The notes under the pieces are model-generated. The model saw only the letters and a list, made by a program, of their open reading frames with translations, made no database searches and had not been told where the DNA came from. The position numbers were made by a program, and so were the translations under genes. Below, in pieces: positions 30,671 to 39,768 of a DNA stretch of 64,000 bases. Each line of letters begins with the position of its first letter. Position 1 is the stretch's first letter. Origin of the DNA: JANXQG01 sp963780045 (lineage in GTDB: Bacteria > Planctomycetota > Planctomycetia > Pirellulales > Thermoguttaceae); contig CAVZZZ010000001.1 in assembly GCA_963780045.1 (NCBI GenBank), positions 2,976,001 through 3,040,000 of the forward strand, in the 5' to 3' direction.

Positions 30671-31527
30671 TCATAACTCCAAAAACTCTTCTACGGCCTC
30701 GCGCATCAACTGGCGGTCGGGATCGAGCGTGGTCCAAAGCTTGAAATCGACGGCGATCTGCTCGACCAGCGCCGTGAGGCCGTCGATCGTACGGCAATTC
30801 CGCGCGGCCGCCTCGCGCAGCAGCCAGGCGTCAGCCGGATTGACGGCCAGGTCGGCGACGATCAGCTCCGCTCGCAAGCTCGCGGCGTCCAACGAAGGTT
30901 GCGGATTCGCATGGTTGGCATGATTGACCGCTTGGGCGCCGCCCGCACGACGATCTCGATCTCTTGCGACACCCGAAAGCCGTCTTCCCACGTCAGCGGC
31001 GAGACCGCGCTTTGGCACTTGTTGTCCAGCAGTTCGGCGGCGGTGCCGGCCTTTTCCGCCGAGGTGTCGGCAATGCGTACTTCAGCCGCCTTGGCCAAGG
31101 CCAACTCCGCGGCCACTGCCCGGCCGACATCGCCCGCACCCAGCACCAGGCAGCGCTTTCCCGCCGGGTCGGCGATGCTGCGGACGGCCTCCAATGCTCC
31201 GCGGCCTTCGGTGTTGTCTCCCAGCAGGCCGTTTTCGACGCCGCGGACGAAGTTCACGCTGCCCAGCAGGGAAGCAACGTGCGTAGCGTCATCCAGCAGA
31301 GGCAGGACCGCGCGGCGGTGCGGATTGGCGATTGTGCCACCACGAAAGCCCATCGCTCTCATCCCCCGCACGGCGTCAGCCAGACCTTCGGGGGCGACCT
31401 CGAAGCTCAAGAATCGCCAGTCGAGGCCCATGTGCGCGAAGGCCTTTTCGACCGCGTATTGCGTCGGATTGCCTCCGACCGGCGAGGCCAGCAGCGCAAG
31501 AATCGGTTGTACTGCGGGACTGGTCAC
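30671..31527 (-). CDS. Divergent shikimate dehydrogenase-like protein
   Basis: About 285 residues from the GTG at 31527. The AroE fold is recognisable: a Rossmann motif LVLGAGDVGRAVAAELA, GSVNFV for GAVNT, and an NTEG for NTDG. Catalytic-site motifs differ: the usual SLSP serines are replaced by SPVGGNPTQ, and NVTIPHK, which carries the catalytic lysine, is GTIANPHRR. A frameshift near 30935-30947 separates SQEIEIVV from AVNHANHANPQPSLD; the remaining AELIVADLAVNPADAWLLREA is in another frame. It may be a paralogue with altered function rather than the pathway enzyme. Confidence 0.7.
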
Positions 31528-32056
31528 GCGAGGGCAGGCTCCGAAAGACCGACTGGTACACCCATAATTTTTTCTATTGAAGCGAAAACCGCCGCGGATT
31601 GCAACCGCTGGGCCTGGTATGGATGAGGCCCGGTGAATTCCCTCGCAAAAACTCAACATCAATGCCGGCGACGCGGCGAGCATCATGGCCGGTGGCTACC
31701 GCATCAACTTGACCAACATTTGGAGGCACTTCCGGAATACCGACATAAGCCACAACGCTTAGAAGGCAATCGTCAGGAAATGCGAGCCCCTTTGGAAAAT
31801 GACGCATAGCGCCTTTGCTGGCGCCGAACAAAGTCAAAAACAGGCGACTTTCGCCATCTTTGGAAACGAGAAGAAAAAAAATCGGCCGAAAAGGCGGGAA
31901 TACGCACCAATCGGCGGTGCCACGCACGGGAGACCGCTCGTGCCGGCACTGGCCTTGCGAATAACGCGCCCGTTTTGGTAAGCTCCCGCCCCACGGCCGA
32001 GTGCGCTGCGCGGGTGCCCGCCCGCGCTGCGCTCGCCTGTACTTGAGGGCGCAGAG
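31528..32056. other. Intergenic stretch without recognisable gene
   Basis: Divergent region between the AroE-like gene and the glycosyltransferase. Open frames on both strands exist (for example 31574-31927 minus) but show no domain or signal peptide I recognise. A GC-rich palindrome-like run (TGCGCTGCGCGGGTGCCCG) lies just before the glycosyltransferase at about 32001-32030. No promoter is convincing. Confidence 0.5.
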
Positions 32057-33418
32057 ATGGAAGCTGGTACGACGTTTCGCCTGCGAAAAGGCGCACTTGC
32101 CGCATTATTGCTGGTTCCTGCGCTGCTGGCGATAGTGCTTCCCTTGCGGGGCAAGACAGGCATGCTCCAGATCTACATGACGGCCGCCGAGCGGATCGTC
32201 AGGGGAGAAGAGATTTACCGGCCCAATGACTACGGGGCCTTCACATACCCGCCTTTTTTCGCCCTTCCGGCCGTGCCATTGGTCCCGCTTGCGCCGATGG
32301 CGCGTGCGGGCGTGTGGTGGTTCGTCAACCTATGTCTTTTCGAGCTGATTGTACTGGTCCTGGCAAGAATGGTCTGGCCGACCGTGGCCAGTCCGGAGGT
32401 CAGAGGTCAGAGGTCGGAGGTGGGCCGATCTCCGACCTCTGACCTCCGACCTCCGCTTTGGCTCCTGCCGCTGGCCATTGCCGCGCTCTCCGGGCGGTTC
32501 CTGGTGTCGCCGCTGGAGTACCAATCGCACGACTTGATCGTCTTCGCGCTGGTCATGCTCGCGGCCGAAGCGATGCAGCACCGGCGCGACGCTTGGGCGG
32601 GAGCGTGGGCCGGGTTGGCGGCGGCCAGCAAGGCGACGCCGCTTTTGTTCTTGCCGATGTTTTGCTGGCAGCAGCGGCCGCGCGCGGCGGCTGCCATGTT
32701 GCTGACGACGGCCTTGGCCACCCTGCTGGCCGACCTGTTGTTTCCGACCCCCGACGGGCGTCCGTGGGCGGTCCACTGGTACGACAAATTCATCTCCAAG
32801 GTGCATGCCAACGCGCCCGCGCAAGCCGCGGGCGTATGGTCGAGTTGGAACTGGCTCAATCAAGGACTCTCCGCAACCGTCTATCGCTTGACGACGCCCG
32901 TGGAGTCTGGTCGCGAAACGATCAACGTCTGCTTACTGCCGTTGCATGATTCGACACGGCAGCGGTTGACGCTCGGCTTGGAGCTGCTCATAGCCGGCTG
33001 GCTCGCCTGGTGTACACGGCCGCGCAGAAACAGGGAGCAGGGAGCAAGGCTGTCCGGCTCCGTGCTTCCCGCTCCGTGCTCTCCGCCGCTTCAGCCGGGC
33101 CTTCGGGCGCTGACGGAGGCGGGAATGCTGATCTGCGCGATGCTGCTGTTGTCGCCCGTAAGCAGCTCGCAGCACTTCGGCGCGCTGCTTGCGCCGATCG
33201 CGGCGTGCGCCACGTATTTCCTGTACGTCCGCCGCGACCGATCTGTCGCGGCGGTGCTCGTGCTAGTATTCCTTATCGGCAGCCTCGCCGCACGCGATAT
33301 CCTGGGCCGCTACGCCTGCTGGCCGCAGGCAGTCGGCTGCAAGACGTGGATCGCGGTGGCTTTGTTCCTCGCGTGCGGGCATATTCTGAGGCAGTCGGAA
33401 ATTGAAAATGAAAATTGA
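32057..33418 (+). CDS. GT87/DUF2029-type membrane glycosyltransferase with two repeat inserts
   Basis: 453 residues, intact. About ten hydrophobic segments, an early aspartate-poor loop RIVRGEEIYRPNDYGAFTYPPFFALP matching the YPP motif of DUF2029 mannosyltransferase-like proteins, and PLEYQSHDLIVFALVMLAAEA. It would use a polyprenyl-linked sugar at the membrane. Two loop segments are low-complexity inserts encoded by palindromes: EVRGQRSEVGRSPTSDLRPP (32394-32455) and RNREQGARLSGSVLPAPCSP (33031-33093). The last residues IENEN and the stop lie in a further palindrome. Confidence 0.75.
   Translation: MEAGTTFRLRKGALAALLLVPALLAIVLPLRGKTGMLQIYMTAAERIVRGEEIYRPNDYGAFTYPPFFALPAVPLVPLAPMARAGVWWFVNLCLFELIVLVLARMVWPTVASPEVRGQRSEVGRSPTSDLRPPLWLLPLAIAALSGRFLVSPLEYQSHDLIVFALVMLAAEAMQHRRDAWAGAWAGLAAASKATPLLFLPMFCWQQRPRAAAAMLLTTALATLLADLLFPTPDGRPWAVHWYDKFISKVHANAPAQAAGVWSSWNWLNQGLSATVYRLTTPVESGRETINVCLLPLHDSTRQRLTLGLELLIAGWLAWCTRPRRNREQGARLSGSVLPAPCSPPLQPGLRALTEAGMLICAMLLLSPVSSSQHFGALLAPIAACATYFLYVRRDRSVAAVLVLVFLIGSLAARDILGRYACWPQAVGCKTWIAVALFLACGHILRQSEIENEN
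32394..32455. repeat. Near-perfect palindrome inside the GT87-type gene
   Basis: Arms 32394-32419 and 32430-32455 match at 25 of 26 positions around a ten-base loop; the unit is (GGAGGTCAGA)n. It is in frame and adds about 20 residues between two membrane segments. Near-identity of the arms suggests a recent insertion. Confidence 0.92.
33031..33093. repeat. Second in-frame palindrome in the GT87-type gene
   Basis: CAGGGAGCAGGGAGCAAGG on the left and GCTCCGTGCTTCCCGCTCC on the right form an imperfect inverted repeat. It shares the GGGAGCA unit with the element at 33940-34033 in the next gene. Confidence 0.7.
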
Positions 33419-33439
33419 AACTTTCAAGTTTTCATTTTC
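33404..33439. repeat. A/T-rich palindrome spanning a stop and a start codon
   Basis: GAAAATGAAAATTGAAA (33404-33420) pairs with TTTCAAGTTTTCATTTTC (33422-33439) with one gap. It contains the TGA of the upstream gene (33416-33418) and the ATG used for the downstream gene (33408). Confidence 0.8.
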
Positions 33440-35249
33440 GCGGCACCTGCGCAGCGTGTCGTTGCAATTCCAATTCGGCCAACTGGCGGGGCTGGCCGCG
33501 TTAATCGCTTTCGGACTTTTCGTGCCACTGCTGGCGGCGCCGCGCATCCCCTTGGTCGATCCCGACGAAGGTCTCCACGCCTCGATTGCCCAAGAGATGG
33601 TCGAAAGCGGCGATTGGATCGTGCCGCGGCAGTTGCAGCAGCCGTTCGTCGATAAGCCGATTCTTTACTTTTGGGCGATCGCGGGATCGCTGGCGCTGTT
33701 TGGCGATTCGGAAGCCGCCGTCCGCCTACCCGGATTGCTTTTCGGCGCCCTGGGAACGGTGAGCACGACGGCGCTCGCCTGGCGGATGTTGGGCCGCCGC
33801 ACGGGCCTGCTCGCCGGGCTCTTCTACGCCTCAATGGTTTTGCCGCTGGCGCTGGTGCAAATCCCGACACACGACGTGGCCCTCGTGCCGTTGGTCAACC
33901 TGGCGTTGCTATGCCTTTGGGAGTCCGATCGTGCAGAAGGGCAGGGAGCACGGAGCACGGAGCGGCGAGCAAGTAGGACCGCTGTCGGGCTCCCCGCCGC
34001 CTGCTCCCTGCTCCCTGCTCCCTGCTCCTTGCTTGCCAGTCGTTGGCTATGGACCGCATTGGCAGGAATCGCGCTGGGCCTGTCGGTCCTGACCAAGGGG
34101 CTGGCGGGCATTGCTATCGTAGGCATTGCGTACGGCGGATGTTTGGCTGCAATGCGACGCCTGCGTGCGGTCGAATTCCGTCGGGCTGCGGTCATTTTGA
34201 CCATGGCGATGACGATTGGTTTGAGTTGGTACGTCGTTGTGGAACGTGTGCAACCGGGCTTCCTGCGCTACTACTTTTTCGAGCGGCATCTGCTCGGCTT
34301 TTTCACGAGCTCGCAGCCGCATGGAAGCGCTCCCTGGTGGTACTACTTCCCGTTTCTTTTGGTTGGCGGCCTTCCCTGGATCGCTTTTCTGCCGGTTTTA
34401 CTGCGCGACGTGCTGGAGGGGCGTCGCGGGAAAAGGGACAGAACGGGCTCAAAGAAACGCCGGCTTGCCCGCTCGCAGAGACGCGATCGCTCATCTTCTC
34501 TCGAACTCTCGTCCCGCGACGCCTACGGCCGCCGCCCGCTGTTGCTGCTTGGCTGTTGGTTCGTTGCCGACACGCTCTTTCTCACCGCATCCCATTCCAA
34601 GCTGCCGACCTATATCTGGCCCGTCTTTCCTCCCGTCGCGATTTTGGCGGCGATTGCGTGGGCCCGCAGGATCGACGGCCTGATGGGCGATGCTGCCCGG
34701 CGGTGGATGGACACCGCCGTCTGGTCTACCTGCCTGATTGGGCTCATCGGCTTGCCCGCCGCATTCGCCGTCGCGCAGACGGCCCTGCCAATTCACTTCT
34801 CGATGCCGGCATGGACCGCGGCCGCCGCTGCCGGGTTGACGTCTCTATTGCCGTTATGGGCCTGGTTGCGCGACCGGCCGCGGCTTACGCTGGGCCTCTC
34901 GGCCGTCGCCGTCTGTGGACAGATGGCGATACTTCTGTGGCTGGCCTTGCCGCAGGCGGCCGAAACGCTTTCCGCGCGCGACTTGGCGACGCATTATAAT
35001 CGTGCCGGAGTTTTGCCCACGCGGATCGTAGCCACCGACGGGCGAATCGGCTCGATAGTCTTTTATCTCGATCCAGACCTCCGCCGGCGGCTGCGGTCGG
35101 AGCAGGTCGCCAGCCGCGGCACGGACGGCCGACTGCTTCATTTTCCCTCGCCGACCCGCTGCGCGGGTGCCCCGGCCCCGGAGCATGCCCTCGCCAGCCG
35201 GCCGATTCCGAATCGTTTCGACTGGACCGACGGCGGCACGATACGGTAA
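33408..35249 (+). CDS. GT39/ArnT-like membrane glycosyltransferase
   Basis: About 613 residues. The GT-C acidic loop motif VDPDEGLHASIAQEMVESGDWIVPR follows the first membrane segment, as in ArnT/PMT proteins that move sugars from polyprenyl phosphate onto lipids or proteins. Around ten further hydrophobic segments follow, with LPTYIWPVFPPVAILAA. The ATG at 33408 lies inside a palindromic repeat, so the first ~15 residues (MKIETFKFSFSRH) are repeat-derived; a GTG near 33456 is an alternative start. A repeat insert of about 33 residues (33940-34033) and a basic low-complexity loop near residue 345 interrupt the sequence. Overlaps the upstream glycosyltransferase, likely one operon. Confidence 0.82.
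   Translation: MKIETFKFSFSRHLRSVSLQFQFGQLAGLAALIAFGLFVPLLAAPRIPLVDPDEGLHASIAQEMVESGDWIVPRQLQQPFVDKPILYFWAIAGSLALFGDSEAAVRLPGLLFGALGTVSTTALAWRMLGRRTGLLAGLFYASMVLPLALVQIPTHDVALVPLVNLALLCLWESDRAEGQGARSTERRASRTAVGLPAACSLLPAPCSLLASRWLWTALAGIALGLSVLTKGLAGIAIVGIAYGGCLAAMRRLRAVEFRRAAVILTMAMTIGLSWYVVVERVQPGFLRYYFFERHLLGFFTSSQPHGSAPWWYYFPFLLVGGLPWIAFLPVLLRDVLEGRRGKRDRTGSKKRRLARSQRRDRSSSLELSSRDAYGRRPLLLLGCWFVADTLFLTASHSKLPTYIWPVFPPVAILAAIAWARRIDGLMGDAARRWMDTAVWSTCLIGLIGLPAAFAVAQTALPIHFSMPAWTAAAAAGLTSLLPLWAWLRDRPRLTLGLSAVAVCGQMAILLWLALPQAAETLSARDLATHYNRAGVLPTRIVATDGRIGSIVFYLDPDLRRRLRSEQVASRGTDGRLLHFPSPTRCAGAPAPEHALASRPIPNRFDWTDGGTIR
33940..34033. repeat. In-frame palindromic insert in the GT39-type gene
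   Basis: GCAGGGAGCACGGAGCACGG on the left; three TGCTCCC units on the right (34001-34033) complement it imperfectly. It encodes a Ser/Arg/Pro/Leu-rich loop between membrane segments and is related to the 33031-33093 element. Confidence 0.8.
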
Positions 35250-35295
35250 GACGCTCCGCTATACCGCGTCAGTCTGCTCCGCTATAATCAGTGCC

Positions 35296-36336
35296 ATGAA
35301 AACGATGAAGGCGCTGGTCAAAAGCAAACGCGAAGAGGGACTTTGGCTTGAGGACGTGCCGGTACCGGAGCCGGGCATCAACGACGTGCTGATCGAAGTG
35401 CTCCGCACCGGCATCTGCGGCACCGACGTCCATATTTATAATTGGGACGCTTCGGCGCAGAAAACGATCCCCGTGCCGATGCCCGTCGGACACGAGTTCG
35501 TCGGCCGCATCGTGGAAGTCGGCAACAACGTTAAAGACTTTCACGCCGGCGACATCGTCAGCGGCGAGGGGCACGTGGTCTGCGGGCGGTGCCGCAATTG
35601 CCTCGCCGGGCGGCGGCACCTGTGCAAGGATACGCAAGGCGTCGGAGTCAACCGGCCAGGCGCGTTTGCCGATTACCTCGTGCTGCCGATGACCAACGTC
35701 TGGCTGCACGATCCGTCGATCCCTCGCGACCTGCAGGCCATTTTCGACCCCTTCGGCAACGCGGTGCATACGGCCCTGCAATTTCCCATACTGGGCGAGG
35801 ATGTGCTTGTCACCGGGGCCGGCCCGATCGGCATCATGGCGGCTGCCGTCGCCCGGCACGCCGGCGCCCGCTACGTGGTCGTTACCGACGTCAATCCGTA
35901 TCGCCTCGCCCTTGCCCAGCGGTTGGGCGCCACGCTCACCGTCGACGTCACGAAGAACAGCATCGCCTGGGCACAGGAACAGTTGGGCATGAAGGAAGGT
36001 TTCGACGTGGGACTGGAAATGTCGGGCAGTCCGCAAGCCTTCTGCGACATGCTCCACAACATGTGCCACGGCGGAAAAATCGCCATGCTCGGCATCCCCA
36101 ACAAAGAGCTGTCGATCGACTGGCCCACGGTGATCTTCAACATGCTCACCATCAAGGGCATCTACGGCCGCGAGATGTACGAAACGTGGTACAAAATGAC
36201 CGTCATGCTGCAGTCGGGCCTGAACCTCAGTCCCATCGTCACGCATCGCTTCCACTATACTGACTTCCAAAAGGGTTTTGATGCCATGCGAAGCGGGCAT
36301 TCCGGCAAGGTGGTGCTCACCTGGAAGGAAGGTTAA
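35296..36336 (+). CDS. tdh: L-threonine 3-dehydrogenase
   Basis: 346 residues, intact, very close to the E. coli enzyme throughout: ICGTDVHIYNWD, PVGHEFVGRIVEVG, structural zinc cysteines in GHVVCGRCRNCLAGRRHLCKD, GVGVNRPGAFADYL, FDPFGNAVHTAL, the NAD motif GAGPIGIMAAAVA and MSGSPQAF. It oxidises threonine to 2-amino-3-oxobutyrate. The usual partner kbl is not adjacent. A TATAAT at 35283-35288 lies only eight bases before the ATG, so a very short or absent leader is possible. Confidence 0.96.
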   Translation: MKTMKALVKSKREEGLWLEDVPVPEPGINDVLIEVLRTGICGTDVHIYNWDASAQKTIPVPMPVGHEFVGRIVEVGNNVKDFHAGDIVSGEGHVVCGRCRNCLAGRRHLCKDTQGVGVNRPGAFADYLVLPMTNVWLHDPSIPRDLQAIFDPFGNAVHTALQFPILGEDVLVTGAGPIGIMAAAVARHAGARYVVVTDVNPYRLALAQRLGATLTVDVTKNSIAWAQEQLGMKEGFDVGLEMSGSPQAFCDMLHNMCHGGKIAMLGIPNKELSIDWPTVIFNMLTIKGIYGREMYETWYKMTVMLQSGLNLSPIVTHRFHYTDFQKGFDAMRSGHSGKVVLTWKEG

Positions 36337-36365
36337 AACGTAGGCGTGTCGAGCCTCGGCGAATA

Positions 36366-37387
36366 ATGGAGCGAGACGACGGCTACGGTTCGGATGTGCT
36401 CGACGCTTTGCGGCAATTCCTGGCCGCCGACCGCGAATTCGGCGCGGTCCGCGAAATCCGCCGGCAGCCGTCGGCCTATCGTTCCAGCTTCGCCTTGGAG
36501 GAAATCGCGTTCTTGCTTGCCGACGGACGCAGCCTGCAGGTGATGTTCAAGGACCTTGGCTGGCATTCTCTGACTCCCGCCGGGCAGCAGGCGAAGCCGG
36601 CGCTGCTCTACGATCCGGCCCGCGAAATCGAAGTCTACGGCCGCGTGCTGCCGGTCGGTTTGCTGGGCACACCGCGCCCGTACGGCGCGGTTGCCGATCC
36701 GCGCGCGGGCGTTACTGGCTCTTCATGGAGAAGGCGCCGGGCGCCGAACTATATCAATTTGGCGACTTGGATGCTTGGCGCCATGCGGCACGCTGGCTGG
36801 CGGCGATGCATGACAACGACGGCGTCCTACGCTCCGCCGAAGCACCAGAAGTTGCGCCGCGGCTGGTATGCTACGACGCTGCATTCTTCCGCTACTGGAT
36901 CAGCCGCGCGGTCGAGTTCACGACGCAGCGCCGCGGCGCGGAGGACGCCGCGCCGCTAGTGAAAATCGGCCGGCGCTACGAGCTGGTGATCGAGTCGCTC
37001 GCGGCCTTGCCAAAGAGCTTCGTGCATGGCGAATTCTATGCCTCGAATGTGCTCGTCGATTTGGAAGAAAAGCCCGCGCGGGTCTCCGCGGTTGATTGGG
37101 AGTTGGCCGGCATCGGTCCCGGCGCGATCGACCTGGCAGCGCTGGTGGTCGGCAAATGGACCGACGCCGAGAGAGCGTCATTGATCGCGGCCTATCGCGA
37201 AGGTCTGTCCGAAGACCACCCTTTGCGGCACGACGTCGCCGCGCTCGATAGGGCGGTCGATTTCGCCCGGCTGCACCTGGCGGTTCAGTGGCTCGGCTGG
37301 TCGCCCGACTGGACACCGCCGGCCGCGCATGCCCAAGATTGGCTCCGCGAAGCGGTGGAGATGGCCGGCAAGTTGGGCTTGATTTAA
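36366..37387 (+). CDS. Phosphotransferase of the aminoglycoside phosphotransferase (APH) fold
   Basis: About 340 residues. The kinase catalytic loop is FVHGEFYASNVLVD and the metal-binding aspartate is in VSAVDWELAGIGPGAIDLAAL, as in the APH/choline kinase superfamily. A frameshift near 36701-36709 (GCGCGCGGGCG) separates the N lobe, with FALEEIAFLLADGRSLQVMFK, from YWLFMEKAPGAELYQFGDL. The substrate is unknown; many such genes are unrelated to resistance. No operon partner is evident. Confidence 0.78.
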
Positions 37388-37400
37388 GAGCCACAGGACC

Positions 37401-37503
37401 TAGGCCGGAACAAGCGGCCGGAACGAGCGCAGCGCGGTTCCGGCGGAGTCATGGCACAGGTGCGAACCATTGCCGGAACCGCGCTTCGCTTGTTCCGGCC
37501 TAC
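37401..37503. repeat. Palindromic repeat, family 1, copy 2
   Basis: Right arm 37471-37503 is nearly identical to the right arm at 30615-30647. The left arm (37401-37444) has an internal partial duplication of GCCGGAAC. It follows the phosphotransferase stop and precedes the transporter gene. Confidence 0.88.
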
Positions 37504-37672
37504 GTTATTCAATGGCTCGCCGTTGTTATACTCATGGGTGCATCACGCCTTTTTCCTGAGACAAACGCGGTTTCGCCCCGATTGACCTTCCTCTGGTGGA
37601 TGGTTTTTCAGACAATGCCGGTCGGGCGCGGAGTGAAATCGGCCGCGGTTTTTCGAATCAGGATGACCCGAG

Positions 37673-39021
37673 ATGGCGACAACGCTCGTGGATGATCGGA
37701 CAAGCCCTGCATTGGATTCGACGGCCCATCGGAGCGGGGCATCGCAGCCGGCAAGCGGCGCCCATCTGGCGCTTGGCCTGCTGCTGGCGATGAACGTCTT
37801 CAACTACATCGATCGCCAGGTGCTGGCGGCAGTCGAGCCGGAAATTCGCGTCGCGATGTTCGGCTCCAGTGACGAGAACGATCCCGCGGTCATGTTCAAG
37901 TCCGGCCTCTTGGCCTCGGCCTTCCTCGTTTCTTATATGCTGACGGCGCCGCTGTTTAGCGCGCTGGAGCGAAAGTATTCGCGCTGGAAGCTGATTGCCG
38001 TGGGGATCTTCGTGTGGAGCCTGGCTACCGGCGCGGGCGGCCTGGCGCCAGGGTCGGCCGCCGGCTACGTCCTCTTGCTCCTCTCGCGCTGCTTTGTCGG
38101 CGTCGGCGAAGGCGCGTATGGGCCGCTCGCACCGGCCATTCTTTCGGACTGCTTCCCTGTTTCCAAGCGAGGCAAAATCCTCTCGCTCTTTTACGTCGCC
38201 ATGCCCGTCGGCGGCGCTTTGGGTTACGCGCTAGGCGGCCTGGTGGCCAAGTGGGACCCCGCGCACGAAAGCTGGCGCTGGGCCTTTTATATCGTCGTCG
38301 CGCCAGGCATCATCCTCGCCATCCTCTCTCTGCTGATGCGCGATCCACCGAAATCCGCCGGCGACGCCGCGGCGCAAAGAAACTCACCTTGCACGACTGC
38401 CGGTTGCTTGCCGCGACGCCGTCGTTCGTGCTCAACACGCTGGGCATGACGGCAATGGCCTTCTCGATGGGGGCGCTTGCCTTCTGGATGCCCGCGTATC
38501 TCATGCGCAAGCCCGAAGCCGCGTTGTTCGGCATCGAGCCGCGGACGGTCTTTGGCGCCTTCACGGCCCTGGCCGGCTTAGGCGGCACTTTGTTGGGCGG
38601 TGCGCTGGGCGACTGGCTGCGTCCGCGGCTGAGCGGCTCCTATTTCTACGTCTCTGCCTGGGGACTGATCGCGAGCGGCGTCTGCGTCGTGGCGTTCTTG
38701 TTTGTGCCGTTTCCCTGGGCGTGGTGGATGATCTTCGCCGCCGTTTTCTTCATTTTCATCAACACCGGCCCGACGAACGCGATCCTTGCGAACGTCGTTC
38801 ATCCCGTGTTGCGGCCCGCCGGCTTCGCCTTGAACATTCTGGTGATCCACGCCCTGGGCGACGTGATTTCGCCGCCAATCATCGGCGCGATCTCCGGCCG
38901 CTGGGGACAGCACGCCGGGTTCGAAGTCGTGGCCGTGTTTCTCGTCCTCGGCGGCCTGCTATGGCTATGGGGCGGGCGGTATTTACAGCGGGATACGGAG
39001 ATGGCGGCGCGGCGAATATAG
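37673..39021 (+). CDS. MFS transporter (spinster-like)
   Basis: About 449 residues with 12 predicted membrane segments. NVFNYIDRQVLAAV in segment 1 and SRCFVGVGEGAYGPLAPAILSDCFP in segments 4-5 are typical of the spinster-type branch; the RxxRG-like loop SKRGKILSLFY follows. A frameshift near 38366-38376 (GGCGCAAAGAAAC) lies in the central cytoplasmic loop; the second half from LTLHDCRLLAATPSF is in another frame. The substrate cannot be inferred. Confidence 0.88.
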
Positions 39022-39039
39022 TTCGAGACGGATCGAGAA

Positions 39040-39750
39040 TTAGGCGCTATCCTGCGGCCGCTCCACCGGCGCAAACAATTCCGCCAAACGCACCTCGAAG
39101 CCCGGAAGCACCGTTCCGCCGGAAAGCGTGCCGTGCTCGTCCACATCGACAAACTGTTCTTCGCCCGTGTAGGCGCGCGCGGTTCTTGGACGCGGGTCGA
39201 TATACCAAACCAGCCGCACGCCAGCCGTGAAGTAATCGTGCAGTTTCCGCCTCATCTCGGCCCGCGTATTGCCCTTGGAAAGCACTTCAATGACGAAGTC
39301 GGGCACGATCGCGGGAACTGCTTCGGCAACCAGATCGCGCGGGAGCCGGTCCCAGCAGACCACGCACACGTCGGCCGCGCGGACCTGAGTGGGAAGTAGT
39401 TCCACAAAGCCGGCTTCACCGGCAATGACACCAATCGGGTTTTCCTTAAGATAGTCCGTAATAAGGGCGATAAGCCTCGCCGCGATAATCAATTCGTAGA
39501 AACCCACAGCCTTCTCCACCAAAACGCCATCGATCAATTCGCAAGTACGCTTCGTATGCGCGTGGATCGCTTCCACGTCATCCTTGGTCGCAGTGCCTGG
39601 CGGCGGCCACGCGCGGATTCGGTTCAAGGGGACTCCGCCAAGATGCTCCTGCAAATCGGCAAGCGTCCAATCTGGTGGAAAAGGCGCAACTAGCGGGAGC
39701 GGAACCGCCAATGTCGCAACGGATTCATGCACAATCGCGTCGGTTGCCAT
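39040..39750 (-). CDS. Uma2-family (DUF820) putative nuclease
   Basis: 236 residues, intact. The PD-(D/E)XK-like core is visible as AADVCVVCWDRLP, PDFVIEVLSKGNTRAEMRRKL and the following GVRLVWYIDPRPRTA. Such genes are multicopy in planctomycetes and cyanobacteria, with unknown role. The N-terminal region (PFPPDWTLADLQEHLGGVPL) contains the frequent DLQEHLGGVP segment. Confidence 0.85.
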   Translation of the reverse strand: MATDAIVHESVATLAVPLPLVAPFPPDWTLADLQEHLGGVPLNRIRAWPPPGTATKDDVEAIHAHTKRTCELIDGVLVEKAVGFYELIIAARLIALITDYLKENPIGVIAGEAGFVELLPTQVRAADVCVVCWDRLPRDLVAEAVPAIVPDFVIEVLSKGNTRAEMRRKLHDYFTAGVRLVWYIDPRPRTARAYTGEEQFVDVDEHGTLSGGTVLPGFEVRLAELFAPVERPQDSA

Positions 39751-39768
39751 GTTGGCCCCTCATAGAAA

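Noticed and set aside
35253..35288. Direct repeat GCTCCGCTATA as a regulatory site of tdh
   Set aside because: Only two copies, no -35 partner for the TATAAT; kept as a note in the tdh entry.
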